Shown here piece after piece: positions 8,956-17,024 of a stretch of DNA of 64,000 nucleotides. Position numbers and translations under genes: made by a program. Numbering within the stretch: the stretch's first letter is position 1; each line of letters starts with the position of its first letter. The notes under the pieces are model-generated. The model did not search any database, was not told where the DNA came from, and saw only the letters and a list, made by a program, of their open reading frames with translations. The stretch comes from Streptomyces sp. NBRC 110611 (GTDB lineage: Bacteria; Actinomycetota; Actinomycetes; Streptomycetales; Streptomycetaceae): NCBI RefSeq assembly GCF_001590865.1, contig NZ_BBUY01000020.1:41073-105072 (forward strand). The letters run 5' to 3'.

Positions 8956-9903
8956 TCAGTCCTCGTCCTGGACGAGCCGTTCGAGCAATTGACGGAACTC
9001 GCCGTCCAGCACCACCCGTAGCCCGTCGCCGTCCGGCTCGCTCAGCGGCGTCATCACCCCTCGCCGCCACCAGAAGACCCGGGGGCTGATCGCGCCCGCG
9101 GCGTCCTCGTACCCGGCCGCGGCGAACTGCGCCATGGCCTGCAGCGCCGGGATCACCTGGGCGTCGTGGATCCGGTGGAACGCCAGCTGGTGACGGAAGG
9201 GCAGGGCCACCAGCGCACCGTCCGGGGCGAGCGGGGTGCCCGTGATCCGCGGCACCAGTTCACCGAGCACCAGCACCCGGCTGGCGGTGAAGAACGAGTC
9301 GCCGAGCACCACCTCGAATGTCGTCCCGTCACCGCGCCGCACCGTCTCGTGTCCCTCGACCGGCAGGGCACGCAGGTTGTTCAGCGCCCGGATCCGCAGC
9401 TCGGCCACCTCACCGAGATCCGACAGCGCGTCCTCGCCCAGCATCTGCACCGCCTCGGGCAGATCGAGCGCGAGGACCTCCCGCAGCCCCGGAGCCGGCT
9501 CCCGGCCGTAGCGGAAGGAGAGCGAAGCGGGGAGCGTCTCCTGGGCGACGACACGGGGGTAGAGACAGGCCCGGATCTCGTCCTCGCTGAGGATCTCCAG
9601 CGGCTGCGGACCGTCCATCGTCCGCAGCACCTTGCCGACGTGATCCCGGATCAGCACCGGCCAGCCACGCTCGCCGCGCCGGTCGCGGTGGCACACGGCG
9701 GCGAGGTTGCCGAGGCCGAACTGGCGGCCCGCGGCGTCGGTGACCACCCCGGCGTACGCGGTCACTTCCAGGCCCTGTTCCGCGAAGGCCTGCCGGACCT
9801 GTGACCGGAAGACACCGCCCTCGCGCTCGGAGAAGAAGCTGAACTCCGCATCGCGTACCACCTCGCGGGGATCCCGCTTCGGTCCTCGGCGGAACAGGCC
9901 CAT
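8956..9903 (-). CDS. Conserved hypothetical protein
   Basis: I do not recognise the family. The start ATG 9903 is well supported by CGGGAGGAAGAG directly upstream, giving 315 aa. The sequence is soluble, acidic and without signal or membrane segments. It opens with a short basic stretch (MGLFRRGPKRDPRE) and ends in an acidic tail (LVQDED). Codon use is typical of the region. A string of degenerate 18-bp repeats containing GGCTCAGTCCTCG (8899-8967) runs across its 3' end and adjoining DNA. It stands alone, with about 190 bp before the next minus-strand gene upstream. Confidence 0.75.
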   Translation of the reverse strand: MGLFRRGPKRDPREVVRDAEFSFFSEREGGVFRSQVRQAFAEQGLEVTAYAGVVTDAAGRQFGLGNLAAVCHRDRRGERGWPVLIRDHVGKVLRTMDGPQPLEILSEDEIRACLYPRVVAQETLPASLSFRYGREPAPGLREVLALDLPEAVQMLGEDALSDLGEVAELRIRALNNLRALPVEGHETVRRGDGTTFEVVLGDSFFTASRVLVLGELVPRITGTPLAPDGALVALPFRHQLAFHRIHDAQVIPALQAMAQFAAAGYEDAAGAISPRVFWWRRGVMTPLSEPDGDGLRVVLDGEFRQLLERLVQDED

Positions 9904-10095
9904 CTCTTCCTCCCGGCAGCGGGCACGCACAACGGCCTTGAAGGGCCGATCGTAACGGGTGCGCCCACCGCCCTCGCCGTCCTGCCGGGCCACGCACATG
10001 GTGACCGGTGGAGGGGCGCGAAGCGACGCGGTGCGCCCCGGGAGCGACGAGGGGGTGGGCCGGGCCGGCGGGAGAGGTCGCCGGAACGGGGCTGA

Positions 10096-10614
10096 TCAGC
10101 CGCCGATGTTGACGTCGATACAGGCGTAGAAGGCGTTCGCGGTGTCGGCGATGTTCCAGACCGCGAGGATCTTCTGCTTGCCGGTGATGCCGCCGAAGTC
10201 GACGTTGTGGGTCACGGTCTCCGGCGGCTGGGCGCCGCCGTCGTCGAACTCGGCGACCTTCTTGCCGCCGACGAAGTACTGCCAGGTGCTGGTGGAGTGA
10301 CGTGCCGTCAGCCGCCAGCTGAAGGCCTGGGAACTGCCGACCGGGGTGACCTTCCACCCCTTGGAGTCATCGTCGAGATCGGCGAACTGGCTGTTGCCGC
10401 CGCTGCAACTGGTCAGCCCCTTGGGGCCTTCGACGCTCTGCGGCTCCCACTTGATCGGACCGCATTCGACGGTGCCGGCCGCGCACTGCGCCTGCCGGCT
10501 GGGCGGCGAGGACACATAGCCGTGGGCGCCGGCCGGAGTCGCCGGCAAGGTGACGACGAGCAGCGGGGCGATTCCCGCGCCGATGGCAAGGGCCAGCCTC
10601 CTTTTCCTGTCCAT
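10096..10614 (-). CDS. AA10 lytic polysaccharide monooxygenase
   Basis: AA10 enzymes are secreted copper monooxygenases that cleave crystalline chitin or cellulose oxidatively. A signal peptide ends at PAGA, so the mature protein begins with His31 (HGYVSSPPSR). That N-terminal His and His106 (LTARHSTSTW) form the expected copper histidine brace. At 172 aa it is a single-domain member without a binding module. Start ATG 10614 is supported by the signal peptide. The gene follows the lacI-type regulator on the same strand after an 89-bp gap holding a dre-like site, so the N-acetylglucosamine regulator DasR may control it. Confidence 0.93.
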   Translation of the reverse strand: MDRKRRLALAIGAGIAPLLVVTLPATPAGAHGYVSSPPSRQAQCAAGTVECGPIKWEPQSVEGPKGLTSCSGGNSQFADLDDDSKGWKVTPVGSSQAFSWRLTARHSTSTWQYFVGGKKVAEFDDGGAQPPETVTHNVDFGGITGKQKILAVWNIADTANAFYACIDVNIGG

Positions 10615-10669
10615 GACAACCCTTTCGCGAGGGGGGTGAACGAGGGGGGAAGAGCGCAAGGGTGAGGTG

Positions 10670-10685
10670 ATTGGTCTGGACTTTA
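10670..10685. promoter_or_regulatory. dre-like DasR operator
   Basis: ATTGGTCTGGACTTTA matches about 10 of 16 positions of the known DasR consensus ACTGGTCTAGACCACT, including TGGTCT and GAC. It lies 56 bp upstream of the chitin-active oxidase gene, where DasR sites commonly occur. Inferred from sequence only. Confidence 0.5.
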
Positions 10686-10703
10686 CTAGCTGACCGCGTA
10701 CGG

Positions 10704-11735
10704 TCAAGAGGTGGCGGGGGAGTTGCTCTCCCTCGGCGCGCTGGAGGCCCGTACGACGAGCTCGGGCGCGAGCCGGACCGTCCGGCGCGCCCCGGCCCCG
10801 GCCACTCCCCCGGCGGGCCGCCGGACCAGCAACCGGGCGGCCTCGGCGGCCAGTTCACCGACCGGCTGGCGGACGGTCGTCAGCGCGGGATCGGCGAGAC
10901 CGGCCAGCGGGATGTCGTCGCAACCGGTGACCGCGACCTCGCCCGGCACCTCCGCGCCCAGCTGCCGCAGCCGCTGCAGCGCGCCCGCCGCGATGAGGTC
11001 GTTGGCGCAGATCACAGCGTCCGGCCGGGACGGCCAGAGCCGGTCGACGGCGGCCCGGCCCCACTCCACCGAGAAGTCGCCGAGCGCGGTACGCCCGGGC
11101 GCCCCCGGATCCAGCGCCGCGACGCCCGCCTCATACGCGGCGCGCCGCTCGGCCGCCGCCGACGCGGTGCCGGCCGCCCCGATGAAGCAGGCGCGGCGGC
11201 GCCCGGTGGCGGCCAGATGCCCGAGGACGAGGTCCATGCCCGCCGCGTTGTCCACGGCCACCGAGTCGGCGACGCCCGGGCCGCAGCCGCGGTCCAGCAG
11301 CACCAGGGGGACCTGGGCGGCCGCCGCGGCCACCGCCTCCCGGCTGCGCCGCTCGTCGACCGGTATCAGCAGCAACGCGTCCACCCGACGGGCGAGGAGC
11401 GCGCCGATCCGGTCCGCCTCCGTGAGCGGGTCGTCGTCGCAGTCGGCGAGCAGCACCGCCCGGCCCTCGGCGTGCAGGACGTGTTCCAGCTCCCGGACCA
11501 GGGAGGGGAAGAACGGGTTGGTGATCTGCGGCAGTACGAGACCGACGGTGCCGGTGGAGCGGCTGCGCAGGGCGCGGGCCACGTGGTTGGGCCGGTAGCC
11601 CAGGCGCTCGGCGGCCGCGCGTACGGTCCGGGCGGTCTCCGCGCCGACCGGACGGGTGCCGGCCAGGACACGGGACACCGTGGCGATGGAACAGCCGGAC
11701 GCCAGCGCGACGTCCTTCAGGGTGACCTCGGCCAC
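10704..11735 (-). CDS. LacI family transcriptional regulator
   Basis: A 343-aa repressor-type regulator. It has an N-terminal helix-turn-helix and hinge (LKDVALASGCSIATVSRVLAG, then RPNHVARALRSRSTGTVGLV) and a periplasmic-binding-like effector domain ending in TTVRQPVGELA. Start GTG 11735 has GAGGGGGAG 6 bp upstream; the frame stays open further upstream but without DNA-binding residues. It diverges from a nucleoside hydrolase/MFS operon, and two palindromes with AACGTT centres lie between them, so it probably represses that operon and itself. A nucleoside or ribose-like effector is an inference from the neighbour. Confidence 0.9.
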   Translation of the reverse strand: MAEVTLKDVALASGCSIATVSRVLAGTRPVGAETARTVRAAAERLGYRPNHVARALRSRSTGTVGLVLPQITNPFFPSLVRELEHVLHAEGRAVLLADCDDDPLTEADRIGALLARRVDALLLIPVDERRSREAVAAAAAQVPLVLLDRGCGPGVADSVAVDNAAGMDLVLGHLAATGRRRACFIGAAGTASAAAERRAAYEAGVAALDPGAPGRTALGDFSVEWGRAAVDRLWPSRPDAVICANDLIAAGALQRLRQLGAEVPGEVAVTGCDDIPLAGLADPALTTVRQPVGELAAEAARLLVRRPAGGVAGAGARRTVRLAPELVVRASSAPRESNSPATS

Positions 11736-11859
11736 GGTGCCGCTCCCCCTCGTGTCGAGAGCCGTCGGATTCCCGTCGAGTTCCCGTCGAGCGGCAGCGC
11801 GGAGGACAGCAGCTGGCGGCAGCTGACGGCTACGGACGGCGACGACGGCGTCGGATGGC

Positions 11860-11873
11860 GGCAAACGTTATCA
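11860..11873. promoter_or_regulatory. Second LacI-type operator candidate
   Basis: Sequence with an AACGTT centre resembling the stronger palindrome at 11963 (10 of 14 positions). It lies about 130 bp upstream of the regulator start, suggesting autoregulation or looping. Confidence 0.45.
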
Positions 11874-11929
11874 CCGGTCACCCGCCGTATTTCCGATGCG
11901 GATCAATCGGTCGCATGCGTCACACTCCG

Positions 11930-11976
11930 TTGACATTCGGGCCGACGATGAGCCAAATTCTCGGAGAACGTTTTCC
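11930..11976 (+). promoter_or_regulatory. Promoter and LacI-type operator of the nucleoside hydrolase operon
   Basis: TTGACA (11930-11935), then an 18-bp spacer and CAAATT (11954-11959), form a plausible sigma-70-type promoter. The near-palindrome GGAGAACGTTTTCC (11963-11976) overlaps the expected transcription start, the classic position for a LacI-family repressor. Confidence 0.6.
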
Positions 11977-12054
11977 CGCGGCAGCAGCCCCTGCGGCGCT
12001 CCCAGAGACTTCACCCCGCACCACCCCGTTCCGCAGAGCAAAGGGGCTCTCCCG

Positions 12055-13005
12055 TTGGCCAGAAAGATCATCCTCGACTGCGACCCGGGGCATGACGACG
12101 CGATCGCCATGCTCCTGGCCCACGGCAATCCCGGTGTCGAGCTGGTCGCCGTGACGACCGTGGTCGGGAACCACTTCCTGGAGAAGGTCACACGGAACGC
12201 GCTGTCCGTGGCCACCATCGCGGGCATCACCGGTGTCCCCTTCGCGGCCGGTTGTCCGCGTCCGCTCGTGCGGGACATCCAGATCGCCCCCGAGGTCCAT
12301 GGCGAGACGGGCCTGGACGGCCCCGCGCTGCCCGAGCCGGCCTTCGCGCCGGACCGCCGGCACGCCGTCGACCTGATCATCGACACCGTCATGGCGCACG
12401 CGCCCGGCGAGATCACCATCGTCCCGACCGCCGGACTGACCAATATCGCGATGGCCGTGCGCAAGGAACCGCGGATCGCGGAGCGGGTGCGGGAGGTCGT
12501 GCTGATGGGCGGCGGCTTCCACGAGGGCAACTGGAGCGCGGTCGCCGAGTTCAACATCAAGATCGACCCCGAGGCCGCCCATATCGTCTTCAACGAGAAG
12601 TGGCCGGTCACCATGGTCGGCCTGGACCTCACCCACCAGGCGCTGGCCACCCCCGAGGTCGAGGCCAAGATAGCCGCCGTCGGCACCAAGCCGGCCCGCT
12701 TCGTCCTCGAACTGCTGGACTTCTTCCGCGCCGCATACCGCGAGAACCAGGGCTTCGAGCACCCGCCGGTGCACGACCCGTGCGCGGTGGCCTATGTCAT
12801 CGACCCGGACGTGATGACCGTCCGCAGAGCCCCCGTCGACATCGAGCTGCAGGGCAAGCTGACCCTCGGCATGACCGTGACAGACTTCCGTGCGCCGGCC
12901 CCGGACGACTGCACCACCCAGGTCGCGGTGAAGCTGGACCACGAACGGTTCTGGAATCTCATCGTGGACGCGCTGGAGCGGATCGGGGAGGGCGGCGCGG
13001 CATGA
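12055..13005 (+). CDS. Nucleoside hydrolase (IUNH family)
   Basis: These enzymes hydrolyse the N-glycosidic bond of ribonucleosides, releasing base and ribose. The N-terminal calcium-binding signature DCDPGHDD (Asp8, Asp10, Asp14, Asp15) is complete, and the family motifs HGETGLDGP and MGGGFHEGN follow. TTG 12055 is the likely start because the family begins a few residues before DCDPG and AAAGGGG lies about 9 bp upstream; an ATG at 11896 would add an unusual 53-residue extension. Its stop overlaps the ATG of the MFS gene (ATGA), so uptake and hydrolysis are probably co-expressed under the divergent LacI regulator. Confidence 0.9.
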   Translation: MARKIILDCDPGHDDAIAMLLAHGNPGVELVAVTTVVGNHFLEKVTRNALSVATIAGITGVPFAAGCPRPLVRDIQIAPEVHGETGLDGPALPEPAFAPDRRHAVDLIIDTVMAHAPGEITIVPTAGLTNIAMAVRKEPRIAERVREVVLMGGGFHEGNWSAVAEFNIKIDPEAAHIVFNEKWPVTMVGLDLTHQALATPEVEAKIAAVGTKPARFVLELLDFFRAAYRENQGFEHPPVHDPCAVAYVIDPDVMTVRRAPVDIELQGKLTLGMTVTDFRAPAPDDCTTQVAVKLDHERFWNLIVDALERIGEGGAA

Positions 13006-14435
13006 CCACGACCGAGACCCCCGTACGCCCCGCGCCGCAGGGCTCGGGCGTCCGCATCGGCGTCCTGGTCGCCGCGCTGCTGGCGGCCTGCTTCGCCTTC
13101 CAGCTCAACGCCAGCATGCTCAGCCCCGCGCTGAAGAGCATCGAGGACACCCTCGGCGCCAGCTCCGCCGAGATCGGCCTCACCCAGACCGCGTTCTTCA
13201 CCTCGGCGGCGCTGTTCTCGCTCTTCCTGCCCCGGCTGGGCGATGTGATCGGCCGCCGCAAGGTGCTCGCCGGAATGCTGGCCCTGATGGCCGTCGGCTG
13301 TGTGATCGCGGCGCTGGCGACCAGCGTGCCGATGCTGTTCGCCGGCCGGATCATCCAGGGTGTGTCCGGTCCGGTCGTCCCGCTGTGCCTGATCATGCTG
13401 CGGGTCGAGGTCCAGGAGCCGAAGCGGTACGGCACGCTGCTGGGCGTGATCACCGCCGTCAACGGCGGGATCGCCGGCGTCGACTCCCTGGCGGGCGGCT
13501 ACCTCGCCGATCATCACGGCTTCGGGTCGGTCTTCTGGGCGATGGCCGCGGTCGCGGTCCTCGCCACCGTCGCGGTCGCCACCCTCACCCCCGACACGAA
13601 GGCGCCCGCCGCGACCCGTATGGACTGGCCGGGGGTCGCCTTCCTCGTCGTCTCCGTCGGCGCGCTGCTGATCGCGCTGAACGAGGCGGGCAAGCTCGCC
13701 GCGGCCAACTGGACGCTGATCGCCGTCCTGGTGGTCGTGTCCGCGGCCGCCTTCGCCGCCTTCTGGCGTACGGAGAACCGCAGCGGCCACCCACTGGTCG
13801 CCACGCACCACCTCAAGCAGCGCGCCACCTGGGCGACCCTGCTGACCACCGTGCTCACCATGACCGGTGTCTTCGCCGTGATGAACGGCCTGATCCCGGC
13901 CTTCGCCCAGGACGCCCAGGCCGGCCTCGGCATGACCGCCGAGCAGTCCGCGTGGTGGACGCTGTCCCCGTACGCGCTCGCCGGGCTGGCCATGGGTCCG
14001 CTGGCCGGCCGCCTCGCCGCCACCTTCGGCTACGGCCGGATCCTGCGGCTGGGCCTGGCCGGCTCGGTGGCGACCGTCGTGCTGATGCTGCTGACGATGC
14101 ACGGCCACTCGCGGGCCCTGCTGCTGGTGACCTCCGTCCTCGTCGGCATCGCCTACGCGGGCGTGGCGAACATCGTCCTGAACGGGCTCGGCATCGTCCT
14201 GTCCCCGCGCGAGAACCCGGGCTTCCTGCCCGGCCTCAACGCGGGCGCGTTCAACCTCGGCGCGGGCCTGAGCTTCGCGGTCCTGTACGCGGTGAAGACC
14301 GCGACCGCACCGGCGGATCCGGCATCGGCCGGCGGCTACACCGCCGGCATGATCGCGGGCGTGGTCATCCTGGCCGCGGCCATCGCCACGTCCTTCCTGA
14401 TCCCGAAGCCGGTGGCGGCCGAGGCACAGCACTGA
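13002..14435 (+). CDS. MFS transporter, DHA2-like, 14 helices
   Basis: A 477-aa major facilitator with about 14 hydrophobic segments. The inter-helix motif GDVIGRRKVLAG lies between helices 2 and 3 and a motif-C-like glycine-rich segment follows. The start ATG overlaps the end of the nucleoside hydrolase gene, which makes nucleoside uptake or efflux the simplest guess. DHA2 relatives usually export drugs, so the substrate stays open. A strong hairpin follows immediately, ending the operon. Confidence 0.87.
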   Translation: MTTTETPVRPAPQGSGVRIGVLVAALLAACFAFQLNASMLSPALKSIEDTLGASSAEIGLTQTAFFTSAALFSLFLPRLGDVIGRRKVLAGMLALMAVGCVIAALATSVPMLFAGRIIQGVSGPVVPLCLIMLRVEVQEPKRYGTLLGVITAVNGGIAGVDSLAGGYLADHHGFGSVFWAMAAVAVLATVAVATLTPDTKAPAATRMDWPGVAFLVVSVGALLIALNEAGKLAAANWTLIAVLVVVSAAAFAAFWRTENRSGHPLVATHHLKQRATWATLLTTVLTMTGVFAVMNGLIPAFAQDAQAGLGMTAEQSAWWTLSPYALAGLAMGPLAGRLAATFGYGRILRLGLAGSVATVVLMLLTMHGHSRALLLVTSVLVGIAYAGVANIVLNGLGIVLSPRENPGFLPGLNAGAFNLGAGLSFAVLYAVKTATAPADPASAGGYTAGMIAGVVILAAAIATSFLIPKPVAAEAQH

Positions 14436-14436
14436 G

Positions 14437-14473
14437 CGGCCGGCCCCGAGGCGTACGCCGCCGGGGCCGGCCG
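14437..14473. terminator. Bidirectional hairpin terminator
   Basis: Perfect 12-bp GC-rich inverted repeat (CGGCCGGCCCCG) around a 13-nt loop, 1 bp after the MFS stop and between convergent genes. Further GCGGCCTCCGGGCC-type direct repeats follow up to about 14540. Confidence 0.8.
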
Positions 14474-14557
14474 TCCGCCGTCCTGGACCGCGGCCTCCGG
14501 GCCGCGGCCTCCGGGCCGGGGTCACCGGGCCGGGGTCAGCCGCTCAGGGACCGGCGC

Positions 14558-15646
14558 TCACCCCGGCGGCTCCTCCGCCGCCCCGCGGAGAATCGCGCCG
14601 AGCCCGCCCGTCGGCGCCTGTTCCGGGTCGTGGACCACCACGATCTCGGCGCCGCTCGCGGCCACCGACCGCACCAGGGCGTCATCGGCCCGTGCGCAGG
14701 CCGGGTGCTCCTCCCCCAGCTCCACCAGCTCCGTACCCCGTAGCGCGAGTTGATCGACGCCGGGACCCACCCAGACCTGCCGGGCGGCATCCGGGCCGTG
14801 CGCGGCGACCAGCAGGGTGTCGATCCGGTGTTCCCGAGCCGCCTCGACCAGCGCGGGGATACCGCTCGCGGCACGCCGGGCAGCCGTGCCGCCGGCGCCC
14901 TCACCGGTGCGGAAGCGGTCCGCCACGGCCCTCTCATGGTCCCGTTCCTGGGCGGCCCGGACCTGGGCGATGTCCCGCTCCACCAGGTCCCGCTCGGCTC
15001 CGGGCGCCCGGGCGCCGTGCTCGCTCTCGTACGTGACGGCGCGCAGCGGTCCGGGCAGTCTCTCGTGCACCAGGTGCCGCTCGCGGGCCTCGCCGATCAG
15101 TACGACCGCCTCGGCGCCACAGCTCTCGAAGGCCTCGCGCACCGCCTCCGCGATCTCCTCGGCGCTCCGCTCGACGGCGCCCTTCGCCGAGGTCCGGACG
15201 TGCCGCTCGGACCGGTCCTCGCCGGTGGCGCGTTCCCCGAGGACGGAGATGTCCGCCCCGGCCCGGTCCAGGCGAACCACGAGGCATACCGGATCGTCGC
15301 CGACGGCCGCCAGCAGAGGGGTGACCCGGGGTACCGGCCCCCAGGCCGCGAAGGGGTGGGCAGGGGGCCCGGGCAGCGGGGTGTCCAGCACGACCACCCC
15401 GTCGGCGGCGAAGAGCACCCGCCCGGTGTGCACCCCCGGCTCGGCGCGGCGCGGCGCGACCAGGGCCTCGTGGACGGCGCCGCAGGTGGCCTCGTCCGCG
15501 CCCAGCGCGAAGAGCTGTGCCGTGGTGGCACCGGCCAGCAGCTCCTGTTCTCTTTCGGCGTCCTCGGTGCCGTGCTGGATGTCGGCGTAGACCGTTGCCC
15601 AAGGGCCTGGCCGGTCGATGACCGGCCGAAGGAGCGAGAGTCGCAT
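14558..15646 (-). CDS. baeRF2-type (Vms1/Ankzf1-like) release-factor paralogue
   Basis: This 362-aa protein resembles the actinobacterial baeRF family 2, related to eukaryotic eRF1 and to Vms1/Ankzf1, which release peptides from stalled ribosomes; mycobacterial Rv2629 is the best-known relative. The start ATG 15646 has an ideal AAGGAGG. Seen in the sequence: an N-terminal RPVIDRPGPWATVYADI block, a central segment rich in charged helices (about 210-270), and a C-terminal eRF1-like domain with DTLLVAAHGPDAARQVWVG. The catalytic Gln/Gly loop of true release factors is not obvious. Role on ribosomes is inferred from family. Confidence 0.75.
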   Translation of the reverse strand: MRLSLLRPVIDRPGPWATVYADIQHGTEDAEREQELLAGATTAQLFALGADEATCGAVHEALVAPRRAEPGVHTGRVLFAADGVVVLDTPLPGPPAHPFAAWGPVPRVTPLLAAVGDDPVCLVVRLDRAGADISVLGERATGEDRSERHVRTSAKGAVERSAEEIAEAVREAFESCGAEAVVLIGEARERHLVHERLPGPLRAVTYESEHGARAPGAERDLVERDIAQVRAAQERDHERAVADRFRTGEGAGGTAARRAASGIPALVEAAREHRIDTLLVAAHGPDAARQVWVGPGVDQLALRGTELVELGEEHPACARADDALVRSVAASGAEIVVVHDPEQAPTGGLGAILRGAAEEPPG

Positions 15647-15954
15647 GGCGTCGCCTCCTTGGATGCGCGGAGCCGCCACCGGGCACGGTGGGGTGTCATA
15701 CGAATTCCCGTTCACCCAGTTCGTATGCATTTGCGGCATATGCCGAGAAATTCGCCACTGTTCCGGCAGGCCCGGTCACACTCCGTACGCTCCCCCGGGG
15801 GCGGCTTACCTGCCCGCCCACACGGATACCGCCCACGGACCCGGGAGCTCCCCGCCGGTCCACTGCCGCTCGTTCCGGGTTGTTCGCACGGCCGTACCAG
15901 GGAAACTGGGAGAAACGCATCGGGTCTGTACGGCACGTAGAGCCGGAGGAAGCC

Positions 15955-16371
15955 ATGGTCATGGAACACGGAACGGACAAGACCGGCCCCGCCCGGGACG
16001 ACGTGATGAAGCGGCAACTGCGCGAGCAGCTGACCGCCGAGCGCTCGCTGCGGACGCCTGAGGAGTACGAGCTCCAGCCGGCCGGCGAGGACCAGCCGGT
16101 GGCGGCCTGGTCCCCCGAGAGCCGATTCCGCGGCGGTACGCCACGCGGCATGACCGAGCAGGACGTCGGGCTGCGCTCCGAGCTCGCCCAGTACCTCGGC
16201 CGGCGCCTGTACCCGGCCGACAAGGACACGATCATCGAGACGCTGCACCGCAACAACGCACCGGACCAGCTGATCCGGGTGGCCGAGCGGCTGCCCGCCC
16301 ACGAGCGGTTCGCCAATGTGCAGAGCATCGCCCAGGCCGTCGGACTCCACACCGAACAGCACCGCGCCTGA
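15955..16371 (+). CDS. DUF2795 domain-containing protein
   Basis: A 138-aa soluble protein with a charged N-terminal half and a C-terminal DUF2795 domain (about residues 75-135: LRSELAQYLGRRLYPADKD, then ERLPAHERFANVQSIAQAVG). Function is unknown; the domain occurs in small actinobacterial proteins, often near stress genes. Start ATG 15955 has GGAGGA 5 bp upstream. It is divergent from the baeRF2 gene across about 300 bp, where no other gene is apparent. Confidence 0.85.
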   Translation: MVMEHGTDKTGPARDDVMKRQLREQLTAERSLRTPEEYELQPAGEDQPVAAWSPESRFRGGTPRGMTEQDVGLRSELAQYLGRRLYPADKDTIIETLHRNNAPDQLIRVAERLPAHERFANVQSIAQAVGLHTEQHRA

Positions 16372-16509
16372 GGCCGGGGCCGTCCGGTGGGTCGGCGCCC
16401 CTCCGGCCGCTCTGGCGGTGCCGGGCGGCGGTGGGTGGCGGACAATTGAGGTGTACCCGCACCTGCCGTACCGCGGCGGGGTGAGCCGATGGGGAGAAGG
16501 AGGGCGGTC

Positions 16510-16977
16510 ATGTCCGACGACGCGATGGGCGACGAGGTCTACCAGCCGTCCAGGACCGATCCCCAGGACAACCCCAACGACCTCGACATGGAGGACGCCC
16601 TCGGCGAGCCCGGCCTCGATGAGATGCTGGACACCGGCTACTCACCCCCCGAACGGCCCTTCGTGGTCAACCACGAGGGCACCACCGCACGGGAGCTCCA
16701 CGACCGTGAGTCTCTGGAGCACCGGCTGTCCGTGGAGCTGCCGGACGTGTCCCCGCCCGACGGTGACGACATCGGCGATCTGCCGGGCGGGGTGGGCGAG
16801 CCGGTGGACACCGAGTGCGGCCGCGAGCGGGCGGGCCGGCTCGTGGGCGCCGACGAGGGGTTCTGGCGCGGCGGCAGCAATGACGTCTCCGCCCGCGACG
16901 TGGGGATCGACGGCGGGGCCGCGTCCGCCGAGGAGGCGGCGGTGCACATCGCGCACGACGAAGACCTCCCCGGCTGA
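16510..16977 (+). CDS. DUF5709 domain-containing protein
   Basis: A very acidic 155-aa protein (EDALGEPGLDEMLDTGYSPPERP motif region near residues 25-50) matching the DUF5709 family of actinobacterial proteins of unknown function. ATG 16510 is chosen because AAGGAGGG lies just upstream; an ATG at 16489 has no such site. It has no signal or membrane segment. It follows the DUF2795 gene by about 140 bp on the same strand and ends at a hairpin facing the convergent MscS gene. Confidence 0.83.
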   Translation: MSDDAMGDEVYQPSRTDPQDNPNDLDMEDALGEPGLDEMLDTGYSPPERPFVVNHEGTTARELHDRESLEHRLSVELPDVSPPDGDDIGDLPGGVGEPVDTECGRERAGRLVGADEGFWRGGSNDVSARDVGIDGGAASAEEAAVHIAHDEDLPG

Positions 16978-16985
16978 CGAAGGCT

Positions 16986-17003
16986 TACGGAGGGCTCTCC
17001 GTA
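16986..17003. terminator. Short hairpin terminator
   Basis: TACGGAG and its complement around GGCT, between convergent genes. Next to it a 17-bp segment (CGCCTAGACCGCCGTCC) is exactly duplicated at 17005-17038, across the stop of the MscS gene. Confidence 0.6.
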
Positions 17004-17024
17004 CCGCCTAGACCGCCGTCCCGC

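Noticed and set aside
8899..8967. Degenerate 18-bp repeats considered as CRISPR
   Set aside because: No spacers of equal length, repeats imperfect and partly coding; no cas genes in the window.
14750..15940. Plus-strand open frame opposite the baeRF2 gene
   Set aside because: No start signal or domain; the minus-strand gene has an ideal binding site and family similarity.
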